In this document: positions 20,867 to 28,137 of the stretch, in pieces
How positions within the stretch are numbered: the first letter of the stretch is position 1
Layout of the letters: every line of letters starts with the position of its first letter
Origin: a virus
IMG/VR virus record: IMGVR_UViG_3300030331_005458
Location: 15,084-47,741 of that record
Length of the DNA: 32,658 bases
Strand: one strand, 5' to 3'
Notes under the pieces: generated by a model
Databases searched by the model: none
What the model was told of the DNA's origin: nothing
The model's input: only the letters and a program-made list of their open reading frames with translations
Program-made: the position numbers and the translations under genes

Positions 20867-21142
20867 ATGAACCTTCATACCTACATGATTATGAAATTAA
20901 AAGAAAAATCTGATATTAAAAAGCATCATGCAAACATTTTAAAGAAACTTGATGGTGTATTAAAGACTATAGATGTATTGAGAGAGGATCCTATCTTTAT
21001 AGATACTATTCATGGAGAGCAAGAGCTCAGTCTAGATCAAACAATTGAAATGTTTAATGGGATTAGAACTCATTTCTTACCTCCTAATGCACCTCCAGAA
21101 TTAGTAGCTGGTTTCGAAACTAGCTCTTTTGATGTATCATAG
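20867..21142 (+). CDS. Hypothetical helical protein
   Basis: 91 residues, MNLHTYMIMKLKEKSDIKKH then a coiled helix (ANILKKLDGVLKTIDVLRED), and a C-terminal segment with a Pro-rich turn (LPPNAPPELVAGFETSSF). Placed between virion-type genes. A second in-frame Met at position 7 could be the start. Function unknown. Confidence 0.7.
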   Translation: MNLHTYMIMKLKEKSDIKKHHANILKKLDGVLKTIDVLREDPIFIDTIHGEQELSLDQTIEMFNGIRTHFLPPNAPPELVAGFETSSFDVS

Positions 21143-21165
21143 AGAAACACTTTACATTCATCACA

Positions 21166-21339
21166 ATGAAATTTAATTATGTATCAGGAGTTTTAAACGA
21201 CTCTGAAATATACAAAGATATGCTTCGTCATCAAGTAGAGAATTCTATTTCTCGTGGAAATATTAAGTATGGAGCAGCTTTAGGAGCTGGTTTATTAGGA
21301 GATGATAACTTTAACGATGATTTTCTTAATACTTTTTAA
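21166..21339 (+). CDS. Short hypothetical virion-type protein (57 aa)
   Basis: MKFNYVSGVLNDSEIYKDML, then GAALGAGLLGDDNFNDDF. Small Gly/Ala hydrophobic centre with an acidic tail. It lies 23 bases after the preceding gene and directly before a terminator, so it ends the 20136-21339 unit. Confidence 0.62.
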   Translation: MKFNYVSGVLNDSEIYKDMLRHQVENSISRGNIKYGAALGAGLLGDDNFNDDFLNTF

Positions 21340-21356
21340 ATCTTAAGATTTTAGAC

Positions 21357-21461
21357 TGTACAAAACCCCAAGCCATTGCTAGATTGAGTATCCAGAGCTT
21401 AGTCATAGCAATGGTTTTTTCATGTACAATTTTTTGTACAATGCAAGTATCTTTACTGCAT
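21357..21461. repeat. Three TGTACAA words and a small dyad around the terminator
   Basis: TGTACAA occurs at 21357-21363, 21423-21429 and 21435-21441, the last inside the palindrome TTGTACAA. A bulged dyad ATGC-A-AGTA / TACTGCAT follows at 21441-21461, just before a CATAAT-like -10. The arrangement suggests an operator for the unit starting at 21492, on both sides of the upstream terminator. Confidence 0.4.
21371..21420 (+). terminator. Rho-independent terminator with long loop
   Basis: CCATTGCTA (21373-21381) pairs perfectly with TAGCAATGG (21406-21414). A G-U and an A-T pair can extend it to eleven. It is followed at once by TTTTTT. The 24-base loop is long but can fold further. It closes the plus-strand unit ending at 21339. 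Confidence 0.75.
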
Positions 21462-21491
21462 AATAAAATACGCAAACAAGGAAAATAGATT

Positions 21492-21662
21492 ATGAGTGAC
21501 AGTAAGAACAACAAGAAACAACTCGCCTGGGCAGTACTATCAAAAGCCTCTGCAGGAGGTCTTAGTCAAGTAATTAAAGTAACTAATTGCACCGAAGCAG
21601 ACGAAACTGTAGCAGGACAACCTGACCTTTTTTATAAATCCGGACCATTTGTTATCGGTTGA
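21492..21662 (+). CDS. Short hypothetical protein (56 aa)
   Basis: MSDSKNNKKQLAWAVLSKAS, then AGGLSQVIKVTNC and GPFVIG. It has a basic start and an amphipathic middle. First frame after the terminator and TGTACAA words. The upstream AAGGAAAATAG gives a weak ribosome site. Not recognised. Confidence 0.6.
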   Translation: MSDSKNNKKQLAWAVLSKASAGGLSQVIKVTNCTEADETVAGQPDLFYKSGPFVIG

Positions 21663-21708
21663 AATTTTTAAATTATCTATTATCTTTCAAAAGTAAATAT
21701 TTTTTTTA

Positions 21709-21906
21709 ATGAAATTTCCCGTGACAGGATACGTAGTCTTTGTATACAACGATAAAATTGGTGCTCATGCTCCACAATTTAAATCTATTGATGAAGCAGA
21801 GGAATTTTCAAACGGTATAAGAGCTACTACAAACTTAACTGTTAGTGAACCAATACCAGTTGTATTAACAGATCAAATAAAAATGCCACTTAAAGGTGGT
21901 GGTTAA
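21709..21906 (+). CDS. Small hypothetical protein
   Basis: 65 residues. MKFPVTGYVVFVYNDKIGAH, a helix IDEAEEFSNGI, and a strand IPVVLTDQI, ending in KGGG. Compact alpha/beta. Stands alone between two short AT-rich gaps. Real coding is supported by protein-like hydrophobic alternation. Confidence 0.62.
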   Translation: MKFPVTGYVVFVYNDKIGAHAPQFKSIDEAEEFSNGIRATTNLTVSEPIPVVLTDQIKMPLKGGG

Positions 21907-21915
21907 TAATTTTTA

Positions 21916-21924
21916 TGCTATCTT
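21916..21924 (+). promoter_or_regulatory. Extended -10 promoter candidate
   Basis: TGC directly before TATCTT (21919-21924), the same TGC-TAT start as the strong promoter at 7068. No -35 is evident. It is about 24 bases before the ribbon-helix-helix gene start, giving a very short leader. Confidence 0.3.
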
Positions 21925-21947
21925 AGCTTATAGCAGATAAAAGTTTT

Positions 21948-22202
21948 ATGGCTGAAGTAGTTAGCGTTTCCGTCCCAGCTAGTCTTTATAAAAGGTGGAA
22001 AGAGTCCAATCGTAAAGATATTAGCCCTTCTACACTATTTCAAACCGCATTGGAGACTGAATTAGATCAAACTAACAGACTCATGACATATTGGAGTACA
22101 AGAGCTTTAAATGCTGAAAAGAAATTAGAGTTTCTTAGGTCGGTATGTGATGCTAATTTGGAGGATGTTAAAAAATTAATGCTTTTGCATAGAACAGATT
22201 GA
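21948..22202 (+). CDS. Ribbon-helix-helix (CopG/Arc-type) DNA-binding protein
   Basis: 84 residues. VVSVSVPASLYKRWKESNRK (about residues 4-23) gives the strand and first helix, and ISPSTLFQTALETELDQ the turn and second helix of a ribbon-helix-helix fold. A C-terminal coiled coil (ALNAEKKLEFLRSVCDANL) could mediate oligomers. Likely a transcriptional repressor, dimeric, binding DNA with the N-terminal strand. It may act on the adjacent late unit or on operators such as TGTACAA. Confidence 0.72.
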   Translation: MAEVVSVSVPASLYKRWKESNRKDISPSTLFQTALETELDQTNRLMTYWSTRALNAEKKLEFLRSVCDANLEDVKKLMLLHRTD

Positions 22203-22234
22203 CGTTACAATAGGTAAAATACATTCTTTATTGT

Positions 22235-22426
22235 ATGAAAGTTGTGATCACACCTACTTTTTCAAACAATTCTGATGAGGAGTTACTACAAATAAATGAT
22301 GTACTTGCAGAATTAAAAGAGGATAGGCTGATAGATCAAAATACAACGGTTTTAGATTTTAAAATTACATGTCTTCATAGAGGATTGAATGAATATAGAA
22401 AGGATTTAAGGTTATTTGATTGTTAA
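22235..22426 (+). CDS. Small hypothetical protein
   Basis: 63 residues, MKVVITPTFSNNSDEELLQI then a helix (NDVLAELKEDRLID), a strand and a Cys-containing end. The sequence upstream (TTGACG at 22199) hints at a promoter without a well-spaced -10. Unknown function. Confidence 0.62.
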   Translation: MKVVITPTFSNNSDEELLQINDVLAELKEDRLIDQNTTVLDFKITCLHRGLNEYRKDLRLFDC

Positions 22427-22459
22427 GTGATAATAGAATAGTCTTAATATGTGAGACTT

Positions 22460-24277
22460 ATGGTTAGAGAAGCACAGAAAAAAACATTAAATGTAGGTGG
22501 ATTTGTAGAACCTTCAAAAGAAGCAGCATCAAAAGCAGTAAAAGCGAAAAGAATTGCTGGCAAACAAATTTTTTACGGAGGTCTTGAAGCAGAAAAAAGA
22601 AGGAGATTAAGTGAAGAAGTAAAACAATTTAACAGAGATTTTGGTGGTGATCCAGCAGTAGATAAATTTAATCCGAAAGGAACAGGAATGGGAGATCGCT
22701 TTGATCCTACAGCTAAAAATTTCTTTTCTCCCTCTAAATTTGGATCTGAAGTCGCTAAAGTAGCATCATCAGATGTATCTAATTTAAATGTTGGAAATAA
22801 TGCTAATGAAGCGGTAGGTATTGTGAATCAAAGTACAGCAAATCTTGTTGATGCTAGTTATGACAGTACTTATAAACAAGAAAAATCTCCAGGGTATGAA
22901 GATAGTTATAAACAAATTAAGCAGATATTTGATAAGCCAAAAGAAGATGATTTCAAAACTACAGTTGAGAAAAGATTTTCAAAAAGTATGTATGGTGGTG
23001 AGGGTATAAGTGAAGAACAAGCAATAGATACATTTAGAAGAAAAAATCTCGATTATGAAAGCGGAACTGATTTCTTTGGAGATAAAGTAGATTATTCGAC
23101 AGAAACTATTAAAAGATATATGGCTACAGATGCAAAAGAAAAATACGAAAAAGATCAAGCATTTAAAAGAACACAACAGCTAAATGAAGCTAGAAAAATA
23201 GCTGCACAAGAAAGAAAAAAGATAGATGATCAGGCATATTTTAGAGCAAACCAAAAATTTGATGAACCTAGCATTACACAAAAAGTCTCTAATTTTGTCT
23301 TTGGTACTGATCTTAAGGGCAAACCAGATCCTCGTAATAAAAATCTTGTAACCAAGGATGAACGTATTTCGATGCTGCAAGGTACTGAAAGAGCTTATAA
23401 TGTACCTGGAATATCTGTAGATCAATATGGAAATTTATCTGTTCCTTACGACAAAATAAATCCTGATACAAAATTTAAAACCCGAACCCCTGCTTCTCAA
23501 TTAACAGGAGAAGATTTTAAAGCTAAAGAAGATATAGAGCGAAGAAAAATATTTAGAGAACAAGCTGGATTGTCACCTAATCCAAATCTTATGGAAAGAA
23601 CTACAAAATTTTTAGGAGATGTAATTGGAGGTGTATCTAGAATATTTACCCCAGCAGCACAAGCTGGTGGTATGCCTAGTGCGGATAGTTTAGCTAACAC
23701 ATTTACTTCAGGACAATCTTTAGGAGGATTATCTGGTCTGCCTAGTTCTATGGGGGATAATATTTCTGCTGGAATATCAGGTATGAGGGGTAATATTGGT
23801 GCAGCTGTAGAAGCAGGTGGTATGGGTGGTTTAAATAGAGGTGGTTCTGGTGATCCACGATCCTCTGGAAGAACAGTAACTATAGGAGGAAGAACTTTTA
23901 GGCAAAGTAAATATGGTAGACCACAACCTCGTGTTCAATCACCAATGGAAGCAGGAATGGGTCCAGGGGCAAAAAGAGCTAGAAATATTGCTGATGCTAA
24001 TAATCAGGGAGGTGGAGTTGCCAGAGGTAAGTCAGCAGCTAGAAGTAAAGCTCAAGCAGCAGCAAAAGCAAGGAAAGCAGCTGGTCAAACTGTTGCTGGT
24101 GTTAATGCGAGAAACAGAGCAAGAATGAGACGTAGAGCTAGAAATCGAAGTAGAGGAAGAGGAAGATCAATGTGTGATTTAAGATTTAAATTTAATATTA
24201 TGCCTCTAACAAATATGCATCTGCTACGAGATGATTTAGCTGAAGTAGCATACTTTGTAAAAGAATTACAGGCATGA
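22460..24277 (+). CDS. Large putative virion protein ending in an S74-chaperone start motif
   Basis: 605 residues from the ATG at 22460 (a GTG nine bases earlier is an alternative). The N-terminal 370 residues are charged and helical, followed by a Gly/Ser/Met-rich part. A very basic stretch then comes at about 500-570 (Arg/Ala/Lys-rich, RNRARMRRRARNRSRGRGRS) that could bind packaged DNA. The end, CDLRFKFNIMPL (Cys572-Asp573), matches the beginning of the S74 intramolecular chaperone (consensus SDxRLKxNIxPL) with Cys for Ser. It stops in an ATGA overlap with the next gene, which supplies the rest of that domain. Possibly a tail-fibre or internal virion protein. Confidence 0.72.
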   Translation: MVREAQKKTLNVGGFVEPSKEAASKAVKAKRIAGKQIFYGGLEAEKRRRLSEEVKQFNRDFGGDPAVDKFNPKGTGMGDRFDPTAKNFFSPSKFGSEVAKVASSDVSNLNVGNNANEAVGIVNQSTANLVDASYDSTYKQEKSPGYEDSYKQIKQIFDKPKEDDFKTTVEKRFSKSMYGGEGISEEQAIDTFRRKNLDYESGTDFFGDKVDYSTETIKRYMATDAKEKYEKDQAFKRTQQLNEARKIAAQERKKIDDQAYFRANQKFDEPSITQKVSNFVFGTDLKGKPDPRNKNLVTKDERISMLQGTERAYNVPGISVDQYGNLSVPYDKINPDTKFKTRTPASQLTGEDFKAKEDIERRKIFREQAGLSPNPNLMERTTKFLGDVIGGVSRIFTPAAQAGGMPSADSLANTFTSGQSLGGLSGLPSSMGDNISAGISGMRGNIGAAVEAGGMGGLNRGGSGDPRSSGRTVTIGGRTFRQSKYGRPQPRVQSPMEAGMGPGAKRARNIADANNQGGGVARGKSAARSKAQAAAKARKAAGQTVAGVNARNRARMRRRARNRSRGRGRSMCDLRFKFNIMPLTNMHLLRDDLAEVAYFVKELQA

Positions 24278-24501
24278 GTGCTTTAGAAAAACTAAAAAAA
24301 CTTCAAGCTATTCAATTTAGATATAAAGAAGAATTTGATATTGATCAAAGACTTAGGGCTGGTTTTTCTGCACAACAAGTTAGAGAAGTTATACCAGAAG
24401 CTGTGTTTGAAGAGAATGGCTATCTAATGTTAGATTTAAATGTACTTAAAAATTATGTTAAAGAAGCAAAGAAAGAATTAAAAAAAATTAATAAAAAATA
24501 G
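24274..24501 (+). CDS. Stand-alone S74-type intramolecular chaperone domain
   Basis: 75 residues reading like the core of the peptidase S74/endosialidase chaperone: ALEKLKKLQAIQFRYKEEF (3-21), GFSAQQVREVIPEAV (30-44), GYLMLDLNVL (49-58) and a coiled-coil end VKEAKKELKKINKK. In the family this C-terminal domain trimerises and folds a tail spike, then is released by self-cleavage. Here the self-cleavage start motif sits at the end of the previous protein instead, so the domain is encoded in two overlapping genes. Likely acts in trans on a fibre protein. Confidence 0.75.
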   Translation: MSALEKLKKLQAIQFRYKEEFDIDQRLRAGFSAQQVREVIPEAVFEENGYLMLDLNVLKNYVKEAKKELKKINKK

Positions 24502-24527
24502 ATTTAATCGTAGTAATAACCTAAAAT

Positions 24528-24680
24528 ATGGTTATGAGTGGCGATGCAGGACTAGAGAACGAACCTATCATTTTTTATAGTACAGAGATGACTATATCTA
24601 AAATGATTGTTTTAAAGCATAAGGGGATTAAATTTAATCTCTATAATAAAGTGATAAAAAAAATAGATAAATTAAAATAA
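24528..24680 (+). CDS. Short hypothetical protein (50 aa)
   Basis: ATG at 24528 (or the Met three codons on) opens 51 codons: MVMSGDAGLENEPIIFYSTE then MTISKMIVLKHKGIKF and a Lys-rich end. The 26-base gap before it is AT-rich with a TAAAAT that could be a -10. Small basic protein without recognised relatives. Confidence 0.52.
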   Translation: MVMSGDAGLENEPIIFYSTEMTISKMIVLKHKGIKFNLYNKVIKKIDKLK

Positions 24681-24701
24681 ATAAAAGAATTTAAGAAGAA
24701 A

Positions 24702-24857
24702 ATGCCTCATAAAATGGAAAAAGTTATGTCTGAATTTAAAGCAGGCGAACTGAAATCAGGAGGAGATAAGACAGTAAAGAAAAGAAAACAAGCAATAGCT
24801 ATAGGTCTTGCTATGGATTACAAGGCTCATGGCAAAAAAAATCCAAAAAAAGCCTAA
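24702..24857 (+). CDS. DUF6496-like small basic protein (51 aa)
   Basis: MPHKMEKVMSEFKAGELKSG followed by KKRKQAIAIGLAMDYKAHGK matches the DUF6496 pattern (K..KVM.EFK.G.L.SG....V..RKQAIAI.L). Found in bacteria and phages, function unknown. It lies at the end of the plus-strand block and its stop codon overlaps the stop of the converging minus gene (24854-24857), marking the boundary between two transcription units. Confidence 0.68.
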   Translation: MPHKMEKVMSEFKAGELKSGGDKTVKKRKQAIAIGLAMDYKAHGKKNPKKA

Positions 24858-25003
24858 TTTTTTAATTTTTTTCTTAAAGTAGCTTTGTTTATAGCTTCAG
24901 CTCTTTTAGTTTTTGCTGTAAGAGTACCTTTAGATACATCTACATATCTAGGCTGACCCTGGTTTACCTCTTCTCGTAATAATTCTGTATTAGGTCTAAG
25001 CAT
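24854..25003 (-). CDS. Short basic protein (49 aa), last gene of the leftward block
   Basis: ATG at 25003 opens 50 codons on the minus strand: MLRPNTELLREEVNQGQPRY, then SKGTLTAKTKRAEAINKATL and a Lys-rich end. It overlaps the upstream gene's stop by 8 bases and meets the plus gene tail to tail with interlocking stop codons. Basic, helical, virion-type small protein. Confidence 0.6.
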   Translation of the reverse strand: MLRPNTELLREEVNQGQPRYVDVSKGTLTAKTKRAEAINKATLRKKLKN

Positions 25004-25292
25004 TTTTCTTTTTAGTTTTTATTTTTTGTTGCTCAATAAATTTACGATAGACAGACGCAGCTTCTTTTTTACCAGCAACTTTTGCTCTTTGCTCCATAGC
25101 TATAGCAGCTTGAGTTTTATGAGCATGAGTTCTATTACTCCTTCTTATTTTCGCAACACTTAATGCAGCAACTCTTTTATTTTTAAAACCTAAACCCTTA
25201 ATAGTGCCTTTCGGATTCTCATCTGTATATAGATCACTATGCTTATCACTTTTAGCAGGCTGTCCTTTCTTTCTAGGTATACGAGGAGCCAT
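24996..25292 (-). CDS. Conserved small basic phage protein
   Basis: 98 residues. KHSDLYTDENPKGTIKGLGF, then KIRRSNRTHAHKTQAAIAME and VYRKFIEQQKIK. I recall the HSDLYTDENPKGTI.GLGF...THAHK.QAAIAMEQRA pattern from marine phages and large algal viruses. Function is not known to me. Basic enough to bind nucleic acid, possibly packaged. Shares one base with the next gene. Confidence 0.72.
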   Translation of the reverse strand: MAPRIPRKKGQPAKSDKHSDLYTDENPKGTIKGLGFKNKRVAALSVAKIRRSNRTHAHKTQAAIAMEQRAKVAGKKEAASVYRKFIEQQKIKTKKKNA

Positions 25293-25924
25293 TACTTATA
25301 TATTTCTCTATTATTAATATTTCCTGTCATAGGTATATTTATATCTATACCAAATTCTTTTGGTTTTATAGGTAATCCATACAAAAGACCACGAGCAACA
25401 CTAGTTTTAGGAGACATAGTAAAACCATATTCTGCTTTTCTTCCTACTCCTCCAAGAGCTTTAGAAAATTCTTGCAAAGCTTTTATTGGTTGTATTTTTC
25501 CAGACACTAAATCAGGATCTTCAAATTTATTTTTCATGTCATATGTATCTTTTATATTAAAGGTTTTACCATCTGGATTTACTGTTGATTGAAATCTACC
25601 CAAAGTTTGTATTACATCTTTATTCCCACTACCATAAGGATTTACAGCACCTGTTCTTGGATTTTCACTTGCGAAAGTAAATGATGACACTGGTGAAAAT
25701 GTTCTTCTTTCTCCCATTTCATCAATAAAGTCTCTATCAAATCTCGTGGTATACATATCGGCTTCCTTACTTGCTTCTCTAATATTAGATATAGTACTAT
25801 CATCTAAATCTAAATTACGTCCACCAAGTCCTGTCATATAACGTAGAAATAAATTAGCGTTGTCAGGTAATTTATTTAATCCAGCTGCAGCGAAATCTTT
25901 TGCTCTTTCTTTAAATTTACTCAT
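25292..25924 (-). CDS. Virion-associated hypothetical protein with GRF/DTYD motif
   Basis: 210 residues. NANLFLRYMTGLGGRNLDLD, later DVIQTLGRFQSTVNPDGKTF and IKDTYDMKNKF. The layout 'YxxGxGxxLxLD ... GDVxxTLGRF...NPDG...I.DTYDF' is one I know from the ends of virion or polyvalent proteins of phages. No catalytic residues can be named. Overlaps the neighbouring gene by 4 bases. Confidence 0.68.
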   Translation of the reverse strand: MSKFKERAKDFAAAGLNKLPDNANLFLRYMTGLGGRNLDLDDSTISNIREASKEADMYTTRFDRDFIDEMGERRTFSPVSSFTFASENPRTGAVNPYGSGNKDVIQTLGRFQSTVNPDGKTFNIKDTYDMKNKFEDPDLVSGKIQPIKALQEFSKALGGVGRKAEYGFTMSPKTSVARGLLYGLPIKPKEFGIDINIPMTGNINNREIYK

Positions 25925-26133
25925 TTCATACTCCTCGCTGCTCTTTTACTTGCCATTTTTCTAGCTTTTCTTGCTTTGGCAGTATTTTTTACGAATTGTT
26001 TGCCTTTTCTACTACCACGTTTCTTTTTATCATCAGTCTTTTTTCTTTCAGCTTTTGACATAGCTTTCCATGCAGCTTCAGGTAAATACCTAGAAGTACT
26101 TTTTTGACCTTTTTTTATTGCTTTATCAGCCAT
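25921..26133 (-). CDS. Small highly basic protein
   Basis: 70 residues, about a third Lys or Arg: STSRYLPEAAWKAMSKAERK then KKRGSRKGKQFVKNTAKARK and a basic end. The RYLPxxxWxxMSxxERKKTxxKKxxGSRxGKQFVxNT pattern recurs in marine phage small proteins. Likely DNA- or RNA-binding, perhaps condensed with packaged DNA. Overlaps the gene before it by 8 bases. Confidence 0.7.
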   Translation of the reverse strand: MADKAIKKGQKSTSRYLPEAAWKAMSKAERKKTDDKKKRGSRKGKQFVKNTAKARKARKMASKRAARSMK

Positions 26134-26263
26134 TTTTTTTATTCTTCTCCACGTTTTGCATGACTTTTAAAATTTTTTCAAGTCTTTGTGCTTGACCCTT
26201 ATGAGTCCGTGAGGCTTTATGCAATTCACCAATAATTTTTTTTATCTTTGGAGTTTGATGCAT
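26126..26263 (-). CDS. Short basic protein (45 aa) with THKGQA motif
   Basis: MHQTPKIKKIIGELHKASRT then HKGQAQRLEKILKVMQ. The 'L.KASRTHKGQA..L..IL' core is one I associate with tiny proteins in phage structural regions. Helical and basic. It lies 2 bases after the Cys-rich gene and runs into the next. Confidence 0.62.
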   Translation of the reverse strand: MHQTPKIKKIIGELHKASRTHKGQAQRLEKILKVMQNVEKNKKNG

Positions 26264-26265
26264 GA

Positions 26266-26688
26266 TTAACAATCCTTGATAGGTCCTCCAAATAGCCAAG
26301 CATCACATGTTCTGGCACTTGCACATTTGAATTTAAACAATTGACAGTAACCTAAGTCAGCTCTTCTTTGAACATCGTAAGGATCAGCTGCTTTTGTTTC
26401 ATTTATACCTTCGATAATACAATCAATTATTTTGTCAGATTGATCAAAAGCAGAGCAATTTGCACATAAAGCTGTTTTTACAGTATCAATATCACTTTTC
26501 CATAGTTTTGCTTTCTTTTCCCAAAATCCAGGGTCAGGATTAGCTGGATTCAAAGGACCATAACCATACTTTTTGATGGTGTAATTTCTATTTTTTACAT
26601 TCTCATCTACGTCTTTTGTTGCAGTCGGACAAGCTGCACCAACTTTACTTGCAGTCTTATTGAGAAGGATTACTACTTTTGTTTTCAT
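26266..26688 (-). CDS. Cys-rich virion-type protein
   Basis: 140 residues. YGYGPLNPANPDPGFWEKKA, then a Cys cluster: CANC (75, 78), Cys90, LGYC (115), KCASARTCDAW (122, 128), GGPIKDC (140). The motif order (YGPLNP..., W, CxxC, GYC, FKC...RTCDAW...GGPI) matches a conserved protein I recall from marine phage structural modules. Seven paired Cys suggest metal binding or disulphides in the particle. It overlaps the membrane-protein gene by 4 bases. Confidence 0.72.
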   Translation of the reverse strand: MKTKVVILLNKTASKVGAACPTATKDVDENVKNRNYTIKKYGYGPLNPANPDPGFWEKKAKLWKSDIDTVKTALCANCSAFDQSDKIIDCIIEGINETKAADPYDVQRRADLGYCQLFKFKCASARTCDAWLFGGPIKDC

Positions 26689-26897
26689 TTCTCTATTTTA
26701 ACCGAACTCCCCTTCTCAGCTGCATATAAAGCAAAAGATTTTGCAGCAATACTATTTAAAATTAAAGTAATATTATTTGAATCATTTTCATCGCATGCGT
26801 CAGTCTCAAAACAACTGACTACTGTACCAGCAACTATAAATAATTCGAAAATTACTACAGCAAATACTAATCTAAGTGCCCAAGTTACTGTATTCAT
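26685..26897 (-). CDS. Small membrane protein
   Basis: 70 residues with one transmembrane helix near the start (WALRLVFAVVIFELFIVAGT), then a Cys/Asp-rich loop (SCFETDACDENDSNN) and a polar tail. Two Cys after the helix suggest a periplasmic disulphide. Shares one base with its upstream neighbour and 4 with the downstream gene. May be a virion membrane-interaction or lysis-related protein. No evidence settles this. Confidence 0.68.
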   Translation of the reverse strand: MNTVTWALRLVFAVVIFELFIVAGTVVSCFETDACDENDSNNITLILNSIAAKSFALYAAEKGSSVKIEK

Positions 26898-27148
26898 TAG
26901 TCTTTCTTTTTCTTTTCGTATTCTTTTCTAGTCATCCACTTCTCTTTACCCCATCTCTTCAGATCTTTTTGCTTCTTACCTTTACCTCCTTTGTAACCTC
27001 CCCCTTGAGCTTTGTATTTTTGTGCTACTAATTGTGCTTTTCTAGCTGACCATTGACCTGGCTTACCACCTTTTGATCCAGCTTTGACCTGATTAAATAT
27101 TCTTTTTCTCAGGCCGGGTTTGGTGTATTTTGAATCGTCTTGTGCCAT
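26897..27148 (-). CDS. DUF5872-like basic protein
   Basis: 83 residues: YTKPGLRKRIFNQVKAGSKG, GKPGQWSARKAQLVAQKYKA then GGGYKGGKGKKQKDLKRW and KEKWMTRKEYEKKKK. The KAGSKGGKPGQWSARKAQL..YK..GGGYKG..........W..E.W pattern fits the DUF5872 family found in phages, giant viruses and bacteria, with unknown function. Very basic, so probably nucleic-acid associated. Confidence 0.78.
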   Translation of the reverse strand: MAQDDSKYTKPGLRKRIFNQVKAGSKGGKPGQWSARKAQLVAQKYKAQGGGYKGGKGKKQKDLKRWGKEKWMTRKEYEKKKKD

Positions 27149-27429
27149 TAAAATTTATTTTGTATTGGCTCTTTATTAAGAATAACAGGGGGAATACTAT
27201 CAGAATAGGATCTTGAAACCTCTCTCATGTAATGAGGATTATTCATTTCAAATTTAGGTTCATTCTTTCCTATATAAGAAACTACAAAATTACATTTATC
27301 TGATTTTTCTTTCTTTTGTGGTTGAAAAGGATCTGCTAATCCTGCTGTTACCATCGAATAATCATTGTACATATTCGAATATTTAACAGGAAAACTTGGA
27401 TAATATCCTATCGAACCAGCAAATCTCAT
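27148..27429 (-). CDS. Hypothetical virion-type protein
   Basis: 93 residues, MRFAGSIGYYPSFPVKYSNM then NDYSMVTAGLADPFQPQKKE, a strand (DKCNFVVSYIG), and a polar end. Aromatic and Pro-rich, soluble. No family recognised. One-base overlap with the next gene and four bases after the previous one. Confidence 0.68.
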   Translation of the reverse strand: MRFAGSIGYYPSFPVKYSNMYNDYSMVTAGLADPFQPQKKEKSDKCNFVVSYIGKNEPKFEMNNPHYMREVSRSYSDSIPPVILNKEPIQNKF

Positions 27430-27433
27430 GGAT

Positions 27434-27784
27434 TTATGCCTTTCTATTTATAAAATCTTTTAAAAATGCAAGATCATCTTCATCTGGACCTTCACGAGTA
27501 TCTCTCTTCTTTGGTTCAGCTGGGAAAGGTATTACAGGAATTTCCATAGATCCTGTAGCGTCAAATTTTTCTTTTCTTTGAGCTGGAGTTCCATATTGCA
27601 ACATAATATCTGCATCATCACCTAATACTTCTTTTCCGAGTTTACCTTCTTTTACCATATCAACTAAATCTTCTAATGAAGGTTCAGTAAAAGGTATGTC
27701 ACCAGCTGGAGCATTAGGGTCTAAATGATGAGCAATCATATTGCCCCCAAAGTTTTTATTTTTGAAATTATCTAAAAATTTCAT
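27434..27784 (-). CDS. Hypothetical virion-type protein
   Basis: 116 residues, starting MKFLDNFKNKNFGGNMIAHH. Acidic middle (EPSLEDLVDMVKEGKLGKEV), Pro-rich segment (IPVIPFPAEPKK) and an acidic C-terminus. Soluble, flexible, no motif recognised. Overlaps the upstream gene by 4 bases. Confidence 0.68.
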   Translation of the reverse strand: MKFLDNFKNKNFGGNMIAHHLDPNAPAGDIPFTEPSLEDLVDMVKEGKLGKEVLGDDADIMLQYGTPAQRKEKFDATGSMEIPVIPFPAEPKKRDTREGPDEDDLAFLKDFINRKA

Positions 27785-27996
27785 GCCATACCTTGTCCTT
27801 TCATCATTGTGAGAAACTGTGCTGTTCTCTGTAAAACACTTGACTTATCATTCTCTACCTGTCTTTGGGCAAGTTGTTGATCGCCAGGGCTTCTTGAAGA
27901 AAGGCTCCCAACTGAAGGGTTATTAAATTGCTGTCCATTCATAGAACGAAGCATATCTCCATATGCTTTATTTGTTGTGCCTGGCATTGTTACCAC
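27781..27996 (-). CDS. Small hypothetical virion-type protein
   Basis: 71 residues (or 68 from the Met at 27987). MVTMPGTTNKAYGDMLRSMN, Gln/Ser-rich middle and a helical C-terminus (SSVLQRTAQFLTMMKGQGMA). It is the first gene of the leftward block that runs to 24854 and lies just beyond the psbA terminator, so the block needs its own promoter or read-through. Confidence 0.64.
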   Translation of the reverse strand: MVTMPGTTNKAYGDMLRSMNGQQFNNPSVGSLSSRSPGDQQLAQRQVENDKSSVLQRTAQFLTMMKGQGMA

Positions 27997-28027
27997 TAAT
28001 GTTTTCTCAATTCTACTATTAATACAT

Positions 28028-28058
28028 AAAAAAAGACCCAGAGCACCACCTCTGGGTC
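28028..28058 (-). terminator. Rho-independent terminator of psbA
   Basis: On the minus strand GACCCAGAG and CTCTGGGTC (28050-28058 and 28035-28043) form a perfect nine-pair stem with a six-base loop, followed by TTTTTTT. It ends psbA transcription about 80 bases after the stop codon. Confidence 0.9.
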
Positions 28059-28110
28059 AACCACTTTACTTTGCACACATGCACATGAGACTACTAACCA
28101 TGTACTTTAC

Positions 28111-28131
28111 TAGCCTAGCGGTATCAGGCTA
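28111..28131 (-). other. Hairpin in the psbA 3' untranslated region
   Basis: TAGCCT (28111-28116) pairs with AGGCTA (28126-28131) around a nine-base loop, just behind the psbA stop codon and ahead of the terminator. It may protect the mRNA end from exonucleases. Confidence 0.45.
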
Positions 28132-28137
28132 TACAAG

